Assembly: GCA_019634695.1 (NCBI GenBank)
Contig: JAHCAW010000012.1
Span: 1-64,000 of the forward strand
DNA from: Candidatus Sumerlaeia bacterium
Lineage (GTDB): Bacteria; Sumerlaeota; Sumerlaeia; SLMS01; JAHLLQ01
Direction of reading: 5' to 3'
Length of the DNA: 64,000 nucleotides
The notes below the pieces were generated by a model, which had not been told where the DNA came from, ran no database searches, and saw only the letters and a list, made by a program, of their open reading frames with translations. Made by a program: the position numbers and the translations under genes. Positions 40,832 through 49,498 of the stretch are shown piece after piece; position 1 is the first letter of the stretch, and each line of letters starts with the position of its first letter.

Positions 40832-42034
40832 TCAGGTTCCTTGCAGGGTGTGGGGTGCGGGTGTGGCGACCATGGCCGCGTCGAGCAGTTGGGCGGCGGT
40901 GCGCCGGGCGGCCGCATCGGCGCGGCGCAGGGTGTCGAGGCTGTCGGCCTCCTGGCGGTCGTGCCGCTCGAGCACGGCGGCCAGCAGGCGGGCGATGCCT
41001 CCGTAGGGCAGGCGGCCGTCGAGATGCGCCTGCACGGCGACCTCGTTCGCGGCGTTAAGGATGCAAGGAATGGTCCCACCGACTTCGGCGGCGCGATAGG
41101 CCATCGCCAGGCAGGGGAAGCGGTCGAGGTCGGGCTCGCGGAACTCGAGCACGCCGACGCGCGCAAGGTCCAGCGGCGCCACCGGCGTGGGCCGCCGGTG
41201 CGGCCGCGTCAGCACGTTCTGAATCGGCAGGCGCATGTCCACCGCGCCCATCTGGGCAATCATGGAGCCATCGACGAACTCGACGATCGAGTGGACGATG
41301 GACTGCGGATGGACGACCACTTCGATGCGGTCCAGCGGCAGGTCGAACAGATGGTGCGCCTCGATGACCTCGAAGCCCTTGTTCATCAGGGTGGCGCTGT
41401 CGATGGTGATCTTGCGGCCCATGTCCCAGGTGGGATGGGCAAGGGTGCGCTCGGGGCCGGCGTTTTCGACCTCGTGCGCGGGCAGGTCGCGGAAGGCGCC
41501 GCCGCTGCATGTCAGAATGACGCGGCGCAGGGGGGCATCGGCGGGCCCGGCGGCAAGCGCCTGCATGATCGCGTTATGCTCGCTGTCGAGCGGCCAGATC
41601 GTGGCGCCGCGGCGGCGGGCGGTGTCGAGCACCAGCGTGCCGGCGCAGACGAGCACCTCCTTGTTGGCCAGGGCGACATCGCGGCCGGCTTGCAAGGCGG
41701 CCAGCGTCGGCTCGACACCGGTCCAGCCGACAGTGGCGACGACCACGAGGTCGGCCGGCACCGAAGCGGCCAACTCCACAAGTCCATCGGGACCTGTCAG
41801 CACGGCGATGCCGAGATCGGCGAGACGTTCGCGGACGAACGCGGCGCGGTCGGCGTCGGCCAGATGCACGATGCGGGGACGAAACTCGCGGGCCTGCGCG
41901 ACGAGCAGCTCCGCGTTGGCGCCGGCGCTCAGGGCTTCGACGCGCAACTCGCCGGCATGGAAGCGCACGACGTCGAGCGCCTGGGTACCGATGCTGCCGG
42001 TCGAGCCAAGAATCGTCAGGGAGCGTTGCGCCAT
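40832..42034 (-). CDS. dxr: 1-deoxy-D-xylulose 5-phosphate reductoisomerase
   Basis: The product has 400 residues from the ATG at 42034. The NADPH-binding loop is ILGSTGSIGTQAL. The active-site segments are LANKE, PLDSEHNAI, ILTCSGGAF, TWDMGRKITIDSATLMNK and VHPQSIVHS. The enzyme makes methylerythritol 4-phosphate in the non-mevalonate isoprenoid pathway, which supplies the undecaprenyl carrier used by the polysaccharide locus. It heads the dxr-rseP-kinase operon. Length and all motifs are normal. Confidence 0.96.
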   Translation of the reverse strand: MAQRSLTILGSTGSIGTQALDVVRFHAGELRVEALSAGANAELLVAQAREFRPRIVHLADADRAAFVRERLADLGIAVLTGPDGLVELAASVPADLVVVATVGWTGVEPTLAALQAGRDVALANKEVLVCAGTLVLDTARRRGATIWPLDSEHNAIMQALAAGPADAPLRRVILTCSGGAFRDLPAHEVENAGPERTLAHPTWDMGRKITIDSATLMNKGFEVIEAHHLFDLPLDRIEVVVHPQSIVHSIVEFVDGSMIAQMGAVDMRLPIQNVLTRPHRRPTPVAPLDLARVGVLEFREPDLDRFPCLAMAYRAAEVGGTIPCILNAANEVAVQAHLDGRLPYGGIARLLAAVLERHDRQEADSLDTLRRADAAARRTAAQLLDAAMVATPAPHTLQGT

Positions 42035-42134
42035 GAAGTGGCCTTGGGATTGGTTGCGGGGGTCGCTCGGCGGCCCGAACGAACGATGATGCACCACAGC
42101 GCCCGGGACAGGTCAACCGGGGCGGCTGGGAGCA

Positions 42135-42170
42135 CGAAAAAGCCGCTCTCCGTGCGGGACGAAGAGCGGC
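42135..42170 (-). terminator. Rho-independent terminator after the 28-residue ribosomal peptide gene
   Basis: On the minus strand a perfect 8-bp stem GCCGCTCT/AGAGCGGC with a 13-base loop is followed directly by TTTTT. It lies 58 bases beyond the stop at 42228 and upstream of dxr, separating the two transcripts. Confidence 0.8.
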
Positions 42171-42227
42171 GGGAAGTCTCGGGTTCGAGGCGCATCGCCC
42201 ACGGGCCAGCGCACGGGGCGCCCGCGA

Positions 42228-42314
42228 CTACTTCTTGTGCCGCATGCGGCGACGAAGCTTGCGATACTTGTGCTTGCGGATCTTCTTGCGGCGTTTCTTG
42301 ATGACGCTCCCCAT
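42228..42314 (-). CDS. 28-residue basic protein, AURKAIP1/COX24-like ribosomal protein (bS22 type)
   Basis: The ATG at 42314 opens a 28-codon frame: MGSVIKKRRKKIRKHKYRKL followed by RRRMRHKK and TAG. MGSVIKKRRK is the hallmark start of the small COX24-domain peptides that bind the 30S subunit in actinobacteria and other phyla. The product is more than half Lys/Arg. AGAGG lies 12 bases upstream, and a strong terminator follows. It is easily missed because of its length. Confidence 0.88.
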   Translation of the reverse strand: MGSVIKKRRKKIRKHKYRKLRRRMRHKK

Positions 42315-42748
42315 GAACGGTGAGAACCTCTCAGAGAGTTGATTTTCCTAAACTTAGCCAGCGCACCCCAAGGGGCGTCGCCCGAGCGGAAGGTGTGTCT
42401 AGTCCCGCGGACGGCGACGGAACAAGTGAAATCCGCCCCCCCTTGGAACGCCGAGGCTCCGGGAGCGCCGGGGGCAGTGGGGAATGGACACGATGGACCG
42501 GATGGACGACATGGACCGGATGGACCCGATGGACCCAAGCGGGCATCGGGGAGGGCAGGCGGGTCGAAGGCGCCCGTCCATCGAGTCCATCAAGTCCATC
42601 AAGTCCATCGGGTCCATTGAGAGTACCGGAGAGTGCCGAGCTGGGGCTCGGCGCTCCCAGGGGGGAGAATCCCCTTTACCTGTCCGGGCGGGGGGGGCCT
42701 TCATCCGCTGGCCCATTCGGGGCCTACTCTTCCCGTACCCGTGGTGCC
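42315..42748. other. Non-coding region with an inverted 9-bp repeat array
   Basis: These 434 bases lie between the divergent ribosomal peptide gene and uvrA. They should contain both promoters. Most of the stretch is an imperfect large inverted repeat centred on two 9-bp repeat arrays (listed separately). Flanks such as GCCGAGGCTCCGGGAGCGCC on the left and GAGCTGGGGCTCGGCGCTCC on the right are roughly complementary. Frames through it encode only low-complexity MDx and SIx strings, so I do not call it coding. Confidence 0.6.
42484..42620. repeat. Six ATGGACNNN units facing five GTCCATNNN units
   Basis: ATGGAC recurs every nine bases at 42484, 42493, 42502, 42511, 42520 and 42529. Its reverse complement GTCCAT recurs every nine bases at 42576, 42585, 42594, 42603 and 42612. 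About 38 bases separate the arms. The element could fold into a long hairpin in single-stranded DNA or RNA. Confidence 0.85.
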
Positions 42749-45565
42749 GTGCCCGCCCGTCGCTCCCCCCGCCAGCAGCCTCCGATCCGCGTGCGCGGCG
42801 CCCGCACTCACAACTTGAAGGGCGTGGACGCCGAGTTTCCCGCCGGGCGGATGACGGTGGTGACCGGGCTGTCGGGTTCCGGCAAGTCGAGCCTGGCGTT
42901 CGACACACTGTTCGCCGAGGGGCAGCGACGCTACGTCGAGTCGCTCTCGACCTACGCGCGGCAGTTCATCGCACGGATGCCACGGCCGCCGGTCGATTCG
43001 ATCGACCACATTCCGCCGGCGATTGCGCTGGAGCAGAAGAACTCCGTGCGCAATGCGCGCTCGACGATCGGCACGGCGACCGAGATCAACGACTTCCTGC
43101 GCCTGATCTTCGCGCGCATCGGGGTGCTGCACTGCCCGAACGGCCATGGTCCGGTGGTGGCGGACACGCCGCTGGGGGTGGTGGAGGCGATCTTCGCGTG
43201 GCCGGAGGGGACGCGGTTCCTGCTGCTGGCGCCGATGGAGCTGGAGGACGCGCGGCGGCTGGAGGGGACGCTGGCGGAGATGAAGCGTCAGGGCTTCACG
43301 CGCCTGCTGGTCGAGGGCGAAGCGGTGGACCTGGACGATCCGGCGACGCAGTTGCCGAAGAACCTGACGCGTTTCTCCGTGGTGGTGGACCGACTGATCG
43401 TGCGCGAGACGAACCGCACGCGCTTGGCGGATGCGGTGCCGCTGGCGTTCCGCATCGGGCAGGGGCGGCTGGTGGCGCGCACGACGGAGGGCGACGAGAA
43501 ACCGTTCCATGCGGGGCTGGCGTGCAACGTGTGCGGATGGAAGGGGCGCGCGCTGGAGCCGCGGTTGTTTTCGTTCTCGAATCCGCTGGGCGCGTGCCCG
43601 ACGTGCCAGGGCTTCGGACGCGTGACCGGGCTGGATTGGGACCGTATCCTGCCGGACGCGTCGCTGTCGATCGACGAGGGCGCGATCGCGCCGTGGCGCG
43701 GCGAGGCGGGCCTGGAGATGGTGCAGCACCTGCGCGACATGAGCGCCGACCTGAAGATTCCGATGCTGAAGCCCTGGCGCGACCTGACCGACCGCCAGCG
43801 CCGCGTCGTCATGGAAGGCGAGGGCGATTGGCCCGGCGTCCGCGGCTACTTCGAGTGGCTGGAGACGAAGCGCTACAAGGTGCAGGCGCGCATCCAGATC
43901 GCGCGCTATCGCGGATACACGAATTGCCCGGACTGCGACGGCGACCGGTTGACGGGCGACGCACGGCATGTGCGCGTGGGCGGACGGACGATCACCGAGC
44001 TGTGGCGGATGAACGTCGAGGAGTTGCGCGCGTGGTTCGCCGAGGTGCCGCTGGGCAAGCAGGAGACGCAGACCGTCGAGCGGGCGCTGCGCGAGGTGCG
44101 CGCGCGGCTGGACTACCTGTCGGAGGTGGGGCTGGGCTACCTGACGCTGAGTCGCCAGACGCGGACGCTGTCGGGCGGCGAGGCGCAGCGCATCAATCTG
44201 GCGACGGCGCTGGGCAGCGCGCTGACCGAGACGCTGTACGTGCTCGACGAGCCGACCGTGGGCCTGCATCCGCGGGACACGGACCGGTTGGTGCGCATCC
44301 TGCGGCGGCTGACCGAACTCGAGAACACGGTGGTGATCGTCGAGCACGATCTGGACGTGATTCGCGGGGCGGACTGGCTGGTGGACATCGGGCCGCAGGC
44401 GGGCGAGGGCGGCGGCGAGGTGGTGTTCCAGGGGACGCCGAAGGAGCTGGCGGCGCGCGGGGCGGAGGCGTCGCACACGGCGCGGTTCCTGGCGCCGCGC
44501 GAGGAGGCCCCCAAGCGCGGCGGGCGCAAGGGCGAGCGCAGCACGCGCTATGGCCGGCGCGAGCCACGGGGCTGGGTGACCGTGCGCGGCGCGCGCGAGA
44601 ACAACCTCGACAACCTGACGGTGCGCGTGCCGCTCGGCGTGCTGGCGGTGGTGACGGGCGTCAGCGGCTCGGGGAAATCGTCATTGGTGAAAAGTTGCCT
44701 GTGGGCGAACTACCGGCGCGAGCGCGGCGAATCCGACGTCGAGCCCGGGCACATCGCGGGGCTCGAGGGCTTCGAGGCGCTGCACGACGTGGTGCTGGTG
44801 GACCAGGAGCCGATCGGACGCTCGACGCGCTCGAACGCGGCAACGTATCTGAAGGCCTACGACGGCATCCGGCGCCTGCTGGCGGAGACGCGCGAGGCGC
44901 GGCACCTGGGGCTTGAGCCGCGCGACTTCTCGTTCAACGTCGAGGGCGGACGATGCGAGGCGTGCGAGGGCACCGGCCGCCAGGTGATCGACATGCAGTT
45001 CCTGGCCGACGTCGAAGTGGTGTGCGACGCGTGCGACGGGCGGCGTTTCCAGGAGCGCGTGCTGGGCGTCGAGTGGAACGGCCGCAACGCGACGGGCATC
45101 CTGGACCTGACGGTGTCCGAGGCGCTCGTGTTCTTCACGGGCCAGAAGGCGATCGAACGCGGACTCCAGCCGCTCGCCGACGTGGGCCTGGGCTACCTGC
45201 GACTCGGTCAGGCGACGAACACGTTGTCGGGCGGCGAGGCGCAGCGCCTGAAGCTGGCCTCGCACCTGGCAACGGCAAGTAGTCGCACGGGCAACGTGAT
45301 GCTGATCTTCGACGAGCCGACGACCGGCCTGCACGCGGCGGACCTAGAAGTGCTGCTCGGCGTGTTCGACCAGGCGCTCGAGAAGGGTTTCTCGCTGCTG
45401 GTGATCGAGCACAACCTGGAGCTGATCCGCCGCGCGGATTGGATTATCGACCTCGGCCCCGAGGGCGGCCCGCACGGCGGTCGCCTTGTCGCGCAGGGCA
45501 CGCCTGAAGAGGTCGCCGCCTGCCGCGAGAGCACCACCGGCAAGTTCCTCAAGCGTTCGACATGA
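42749..45565 (+). CDS. uvrA: Excinuclease ABC subunit A
   Basis: A GTG at 42749 gives 938 residues, the standard UvrA length. The two ATPase domains have Walker A motifs GLSGSGKSS (about residue 40) and GVSGSGKSS (about 637), and ABC signatures TLSGGEAQRINLA and TLSGGEAQRLKLA. Zinc-finger cysteines are in CNVCGWKGRALEPR with CPTCQG, and in CEACEGTGRQ with CDACDG. UvrA recognises bulky DNA damage and loads UvrB in nucleotide excision repair. The frame extends to 42320 through the repeat array, but that part is not conserved UvrA sequence. It is a single gene; uvrB and uvrC are not nearby. Confidence 0.96.
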   Translation: MPARRSPRQQPPIRVRGARTHNLKGVDAEFPAGRMTVVTGLSGSGKSSLAFDTLFAEGQRRYVESLSTYARQFIARMPRPPVDSIDHIPPAIALEQKNSVRNARSTIGTATEINDFLRLIFARIGVLHCPNGHGPVVADTPLGVVEAIFAWPEGTRFLLLAPMELEDARRLEGTLAEMKRQGFTRLLVEGEAVDLDDPATQLPKNLTRFSVVVDRLIVRETNRTRLADAVPLAFRIGQGRLVARTTEGDEKPFHAGLACNVCGWKGRALEPRLFSFSNPLGACPTCQGFGRVTGLDWDRILPDASLSIDEGAIAPWRGEAGLEMVQHLRDMSADLKIPMLKPWRDLTDRQRRVVMEGEGDWPGVRGYFEWLETKRYKVQARIQIARYRGYTNCPDCDGDRLTGDARHVRVGGRTITELWRMNVEELRAWFAEVPLGKQETQTVERALREVRARLDYLSEVGLGYLTLSRQTRTLSGGEAQRINLATALGSALTETLYVLDEPTVGLHPRDTDRLVRILRRLTELENTVVIVEHDLDVIRGADWLVDIGPQAGEGGGEVVFQGTPKELAARGAEASHTARFLAPREEAPKRGGRKGERSTRYGRREPRGWVTVRGARENNLDNLTVRVPLGVLAVVTGVSGSGKSSLVKSCLWANYRRERGESDVEPGHIAGLEGFEALHDVVLVDQEPIGRSTRSNAATYLKAYDGIRRLLAETREARHLGLEPRDFSFNVEGGRCEACEGTGRQVIDMQFLADVEVVCDACDGRRFQERVLGVEWNGRNATGILDLTVSEALVFFTGQKAIERGLQPLADVGLGYLRLGQATNTLSGGEAQRLKLASHLATASSRTGNVMLIFDEPTTGLHAADLEVLLGVFDQALEKGFSLLVIEHNLELIRRADWIIDLGPEGGPHGGRLVAQGTPEEVAACRESTTGKFLKRST

Positions 45566-45580
45566 GGCGTGCGGGCACGC

Positions 45581-45793
45581 TCATGCGGGCACGTCCACAT
45601 AGGCCGAACTGCTCTGCGGCACGGGGGTCGTCATGCCTTCCGCGCGCAGGCCGTCGAGATGGAAGGCAATGGCCTCGCGCATTGTGGCCTCGACGGCTTC
45701 GCGCGTGGCATCCGTGGCGACGCAGCCCGGCACGTCGGGCGAATAGGCCGAGTAGCCCGTGTCTGTCTTCTCGATCACGATGAGGTACTTCAT
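45581..45793 (-). CDS. hicB: HicB-like antitoxin
   Basis: The product has 70 residues. MKYLIVIEKTDTGYSAYSPD then VPGCVATDATREAVEATMRE is the partially degraded RNase H-like HicB fold. It lacks an obvious C-terminal DNA-binding domain, as in short HicB proteins. It overlaps hicA by four bases and is the second gene of the pair on the minus strand. HicB neutralises HicA. It converges on uvrA with a 15-base gap. Confidence 0.88.
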   Translation of the reverse strand: MKYLIVIEKTDTGYSAYSPDVPGCVATDATREAVEATMREAIAFHLDGLRAEGMTTPVPQSSSAYVDVPA

Positions 45794-45978
45794 GGCTTCA
45801 GACCTGCCTGCTTGAGGATGCTGTTCAGAGTGCCCGGCGCAAGATCGTCGCTCGCTTTTCCCGCGATCGTGACAAGGCCGGGCTTGGCGGGGTGTTTCAA
45901 TTGTCGGTGACTACCTCGCTGCCTGGCCAGAACCCAGCCGTCTTTTTCGAGAAGGCGGATGAGATCCAGAACTTTCAT
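45790..45978 (-). CDS. hicA: HicA mRNA interferase toxin
   Basis: The product has 62 residues with the dsRBD-like HicA fold. The catalytic His is H24 in GWVLARQRGSHRQLKHP. HicA degrades mRNA when free of HicB. The order hicA-hicB with overlap is the classic one. The pair is probably an accessory module; the short in-frame fragment upstream (45994-46125) may be what is left of a displaced gene. Confidence 0.9.
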   Translation of the reverse strand: MKVLDLIRLLEKDGWVLARQRGSHRQLKHPAKPGLVTIAGKASDDLAPGTLNSILKQAGLKP

Positions 45979-45993
45979 GGCTACCTTCGTGCC

Positions 45994-46125
45994 TCATGGC
46001 GATTCACGAGCTTCATGACACTGGTTCAGGAGCGAACGGGCTTCTGCAAACGATGAAATCTCGCCAGCCGACTCATCCAGCATGGCGTCCGTGTCGCGCC
46101 ACCCCGGAATCAGCAGAAACTCAAA
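45994..46125 (-). other. Short open stretch upstream of hicA, possible gene remnant
   Basis: A 43-codon stretch follows a TAG on the minus strand and reads FEFLLIPGWRDTDA, then MLDESAGEISSFAEARSL, then LNQCHEARESP and TGA. The only ATG would give 29 residues. It has ordinary protein composition, unlike antisense frames here, and ends 15 bases before hicA. It could be a decayed gene end or a leader peptide. I cannot assign a family. Confidence 0.25.
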
Positions 46126-46195
46126 GGTCTAGGTGTCAGCTCACGCACCCTCCGTCAAGCCGTATCGTCCGGCCGCCTCGGCGAGTTCCAACCCC

Positions 46196-48217
46196 TCAGC
46201 GCACCGCCCATCCCTCGGGCGATGCGGCGGGCACGAGTGTCGCCGCGGCGGCGTTGTAGATGGTCAGGTGCCGTCCGGAGATCCAGCCCGAGGTCGCGCC
46301 CGTCGCGTTCGTCAGATGCACGCGATACCATCCGTCGGGCGTGCGCTCGGTGACGACAAAGCGATGACCCGTCACCGCCTTCGCGACGATCGGCGAGGCG
46401 TTCGTCGCTCCCCTGCCCTTCGCCGCGTGGACCGGCACCTCCATGTAGTCCGCGAAGTCGCGCGAATCGTTGCCCGCCAGACTGTCCACGTGCACGACGA
46501 CGCTGCACACGGGGGTTGTGGAGGTGTTGACGCGTGAGGTGAGGCTCGCGTCGTTGGAGATGAAGACGCTGCGGTGCGTGATCACCGGCACGATCTTGAT
46601 CGCGTCGGCGTAGACGCGACCCGGCCGCGCGGGATCCGCCGGGCCGGTGACCGATTGCTGGCGCACCTGCACCGAATACTCGACGGCACGATCGAACGAG
46701 TACTCCCCCACCAGCACCCAACTGTCGGGCAACGGAGTCGTGTCGTCCAGCTCGACGGTCAACGTGTAGTCCGTCGCGCGGGTCGCGTTCTGGTAGGTGT
46801 CGGCCGCGATGAAGTACGTCCCCGCGGCGGCGGAATGGCTGAAGCTCCAGTCGGCGCGCGCCAGGCAGTTCGTGTTGCTCTGGCTGCCCAGCAGATGGAT
46901 GTCCACGTCCTTCGTCGGGTAGTCGGCGTGATCGACGCGCACGCGCACCGCGGAGGCGCGAGGAAGCAGCAGGCGATAGAGTCGCTCCGGTCCGCCCTGC
47001 GAGATGCCGCTGCCGGCGGGCGAATACGAAGGCCAGATCGATTCGGCGCCGACAGTCGAATGACGCCCGACGTAGGGATTGCGCGCGATGACGAACGGGG
47101 AGGCATGCGTGCCTGCGCCGACCGGTGAGGCGTCGCCGCGCTGGTCCAGCGTCGCGGTGCTCGTGCCGTTCAGATGCGTGACGCTGTACGTGACGCCCAG
47201 CGCATTGGCATCGCGCGGCCACGTGGTCAGCACGCGGTAGGTGCCGCGTTGCGGCGGCGTGAATCGAAAGGTCGCCGTCTGTGTGCCCCCGGTGCCGGTG
47301 AACGTCGAGTAGCGACTGCCCGCCGCCGCGAGCGCTGTGCGGTTGGCGCTGTCGTCGATGTCGGCGACGGTGCTGCGGCTCGCATCATTCAACCAGGAGC
47401 CCGATTCCGAGTAGGCCGACGAGAGCGCGCCCGTGGGCGTGCGGGCCTCGACCACCCACGCCGGCGGCATCGGCAGCAGGATGCGGTACCAACCGTTGTG
47501 CTGCGTTGCGACAAAGACGCTGCCAGTGGGCAACGTCGTCACCACCGGATAGGCGGTCGTGTTGCCCGTGCGGCCGTTCAGCGGCCCGGAGTTCACGCGG
47601 ATGAAGATCAGGCACGGGCGGGTGTCGCCCCAGTAGTATTCCTGCGCCTCCCACCAGCCGTGGTAGAAGGGGCAGGTGTAGTTGTTCGTCGCGCTGCTGC
47701 GCGAGATGCCGTAGTGCAGGTGCGGCCCGGTCGAATTGCCCGTGTTGTTCGAGATGGCAATCTGCTGGCCCTTTGTCACGGACGAGCCGACGCCGACGAG
47801 CGCGCCCTGGTAGTCGAGATGCCAGAAGTTGACGCGATAGGTGTGGCCGCCGGCGGTGTGGCTGGTGATGATGTAGTTGCCGCCGCCGGAGGTGTCGTTG
47901 GTCGGGAAGTCCTGATAGCGCGAGGTCACGGTGCCGTTGGCGATGGCGTGCAACGGCGTGCCGTTGGGCATGCCGAAGTCGCTGCCGCTGTGCCCGTCGT
48001 AGGCGTGGCCCGATCCGGCGGTCGGATCGCCGCTGCGCCATCCGGTGTAATCGGCGCGCGTGTCGGTCGCGCGGTCGAGATCGAACGCCGCCGTCATGCG
48101 ATAGGTGGCTGTGTTGAACGGGAAGGCGAACCCCGGCGGATCCTGTGCCACTTGGGCAAGGCCCGTCGTCGCGAGCGACACCAGCGAAGCAACCAGCGCG
48201 GCGGCGCGGCGTCTCAT
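46196..48217 (-). CDS. Secreted M23 peptidase with beta-rich binding domains
   Basis: The product has 673 residues and a signal peptide ending near GLAQVAQ. The M23 (LytM) domain covers about residues 65-180, with zinc ligands H76 and D80 in GHSGSDFG and H166-L-H168 in GPHLHYG. A golvesin-like domain (FRFTPPQRGTYRVLTTWP and a second copy near SVQVRQQS) and two bacterial-SH3-like segments (GSVFVATQHNGWYRI, RFVVTERTPDGWYRVHL) follow. M23 enzymes cut peptide cross-links in peptidoglycan. GGGGAGGTGG precedes the ATG at 48217. It overlaps the propeller gene by four bases, so the two are made together. Confidence 0.88.
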   Translation of the reverse strand: MRRRAAALVASLVSLATTGLAQVAQDPPGFAFPFNTATYRMTAAFDLDRATDTRADYTGWRSGDPTAGSGHAYDGHSGSDFGMPNGTPLHAIANGTVTSRYQDFPTNDTSGGGNYIITSHTAGGHTYRVNFWHLDYQGALVGVGSSVTKGQQIAISNNTGNSTGPHLHYGISRSSATNNYTCPFYHGWWEAQEYYWGDTRPCLIFIRVNSGPLNGRTGNTTAYPVVTTLPTGSVFVATQHNGWYRILLPMPPAWVVEARTPTGALSSAYSESGSWLNDASRSTVADIDDSANRTALAAAGSRYSTFTGTGGTQTATFRFTPPQRGTYRVLTTWPRDANALGVTYSVTHLNGTSTATLDQRGDASPVGAGTHASPFVIARNPYVGRHSTVGAESIWPSYSPAGSGISQGGPERLYRLLLPRASAVRVRVDHADYPTKDVDIHLLGSQSNTNCLARADWSFSHSAAAGTYFIAADTYQNATRATDYTLTVELDDTTPLPDSWVLVGEYSFDRAVEYSVQVRQQSVTGPADPARPGRVYADAIKIVPVITHRSVFISNDASLTSRVNTSTTPVCSVVVHVDSLAGNDSRDFADYMEVPVHAAKGRGATNASPIVAKAVTGHRFVVTERTPDGWYRVHLTNATGATSGWISGRHLTIYNAAAATLVPAASPEGWAVR

Positions 48218-49233
48218 GGCGCCACCTCCCCGCCGCGTTGCAGCCTCGGCGTGCCGTCGGCGGCGAGGTACGCGAGCGCCCTGCCGCCCTCGAGCACGCG
48301 CGGCTGCGTGCCAAGGCCGAGTTTCCGCGCGCGACCGCCGTCCGAGCCCACCACGCGAATCGACGACAGCTCCGGCGTCTCCTGCGCTTCGTAGGCAACC
48401 GCATCGAGTGCCGGCAACCACACGAGCGTCTGCGAGCGGCCCACCGGTACGTCGTAGGAACCCGGCTCGAGGTTCGTCAGTTGCTCGATCCGACGCGTGG
48501 CGAGGTCGATTCGATGGAACGCGCCGCGGCCGGCGCGCGAGGAGATGAAGAAGATCGATGCGCCATCGGGCGAGAAGAGACCGCCGTAGTCGTAACCTGG
48601 CGCGTCGGTCAAGCGCTCGGCGCGATCCGTCTCGAGATCGTACAGCACCAGATCGTTGTTGATGAGGCGCAGGAAGTCGTCGGGCCCGTCGGCCGTCGAG
48701 GCCGCGTTAAAGCACCAATCGGGCGGATACACGGTGAGGCACAGGCGCCGCGCGTCCGGCGACCAGGCGACGAGCACCGTGCGCTCGGCGAGCGCGAGCG
48801 AGCGCCGCCTCTCCCCGTCGAGAACATGCACCGAGTAGTCGGCATCCACGACGGCGACGCGCGTGCCGTCCGGCGACGGGAAAGCGCGAAACGCATTTTC
48901 GGCGACGACGCGCCGAACCCGGCCGGCCTCGTCCAGCTCGACGATGTCGGCCAGGGCCGGGTCGTGCTCGTGCCCGCAGTCGGCGTCGTGCCGGTGCCCG
49001 GCGGCGACGTCGAGCTTCACCACCGGCGCCCCGTCGGCGACGACGCCGAGGAACTCGCGGACGCGGACCTCGGGGGCCGGCGCGGCCAGCTTCACCGCCT
49101 CCTGCCCGTCGAAACGCACCAGCGCCCCGTCCTGGACGAACCATGCCGGTTGCGCCCCGGCCAGCGCCGCCCAACCCGCCAGCAGCGCAAGGATTCCCCT
49201 CCATCCCAGGCTGTTCTTCGATCGTCCTGCCAT
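48214..49233 (-). CDS. Secreted TolB-like beta-propeller protein with histidine-rich loop
   Basis: The product has 339 residues with an ideal AGGAGG site before the ATG at 49233 and a signal peptide ending near GAQPA. PD40/TolB-type blades are seen, for example AFRAFPSPDGTRVAVVDADY, VLVAWSPDARRLCLTVYP and YGGLFSPDGASIFFIS. Between early blades lies H80-R-H-D-A-D-C-G-H-E-H90, a likely metal-binding loop. No catalytic domain is present. The ATGA overlap with the M23 gene suggests a working pair, possibly with the propeller as a partner or regulator of the endopeptidase. Confidence 0.78.
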   Translation of the reverse strand: MAGRSKNSLGWRGILALLAGWAALAGAQPAWFVQDGALVRFDGQEAVKLAAPAPEVRVREFLGVVADGAPVVKLDVAAGHRHDADCGHEHDPALADIVELDEAGRVRRVVAENAFRAFPSPDGTRVAVVDADYSVHVLDGERRRSLALAERTVLVAWSPDARRLCLTVYPPDWCFNAASTADGPDDFLRLINNDLVLYDLETDRAERLTDAPGYDYGGLFSPDGASIFFISSRAGRGAFHRIDLATRRIEQLTNLEPGSYDVPVGRSQTLVWLPALDAVAYEAQETPELSSIRVVGSDGGRARKLGLGTQPRVLEGGRALAYLAADGTPRLQRGGEVAP

Positions 49234-49498
49234 GCGGGCCTCCTGGGCCGGGCCCCACCCCGGCGAACCCTGCCTATCACTCTCCAGACCCGGCACGGGA
49301 ATGCCAGCCCATTCCGCGATTCCGCGCCGGACGATTTTCGTTCTTTTCCGCGAAGAAAGTACTTGATGCGGTATGCACGCGACACCTAGCAGGGCTCGTG
49401 AGAGGCGAATCCGGACACTGTTCCCGCGGGTAATGCCCAATGGACCCCGTCCCGTTCCCGATCCGTTTCCCCAACGCCTTTGGAGGTCGGTTCCAACA

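Noticed and set aside
42320..42748. N-terminal extension of UvrA through the 9-bp repeats
   Set aside because: UvrA homology and normal length begin at about 42749; the extension is repeat-derived low complexity.
45567..45580. GCGTGC-GG-GCACGC palindrome as a uvrA terminator
   Set aside because: The loop would be two bases, there is no T-run, and it lies only two bases past the uvrA stop.
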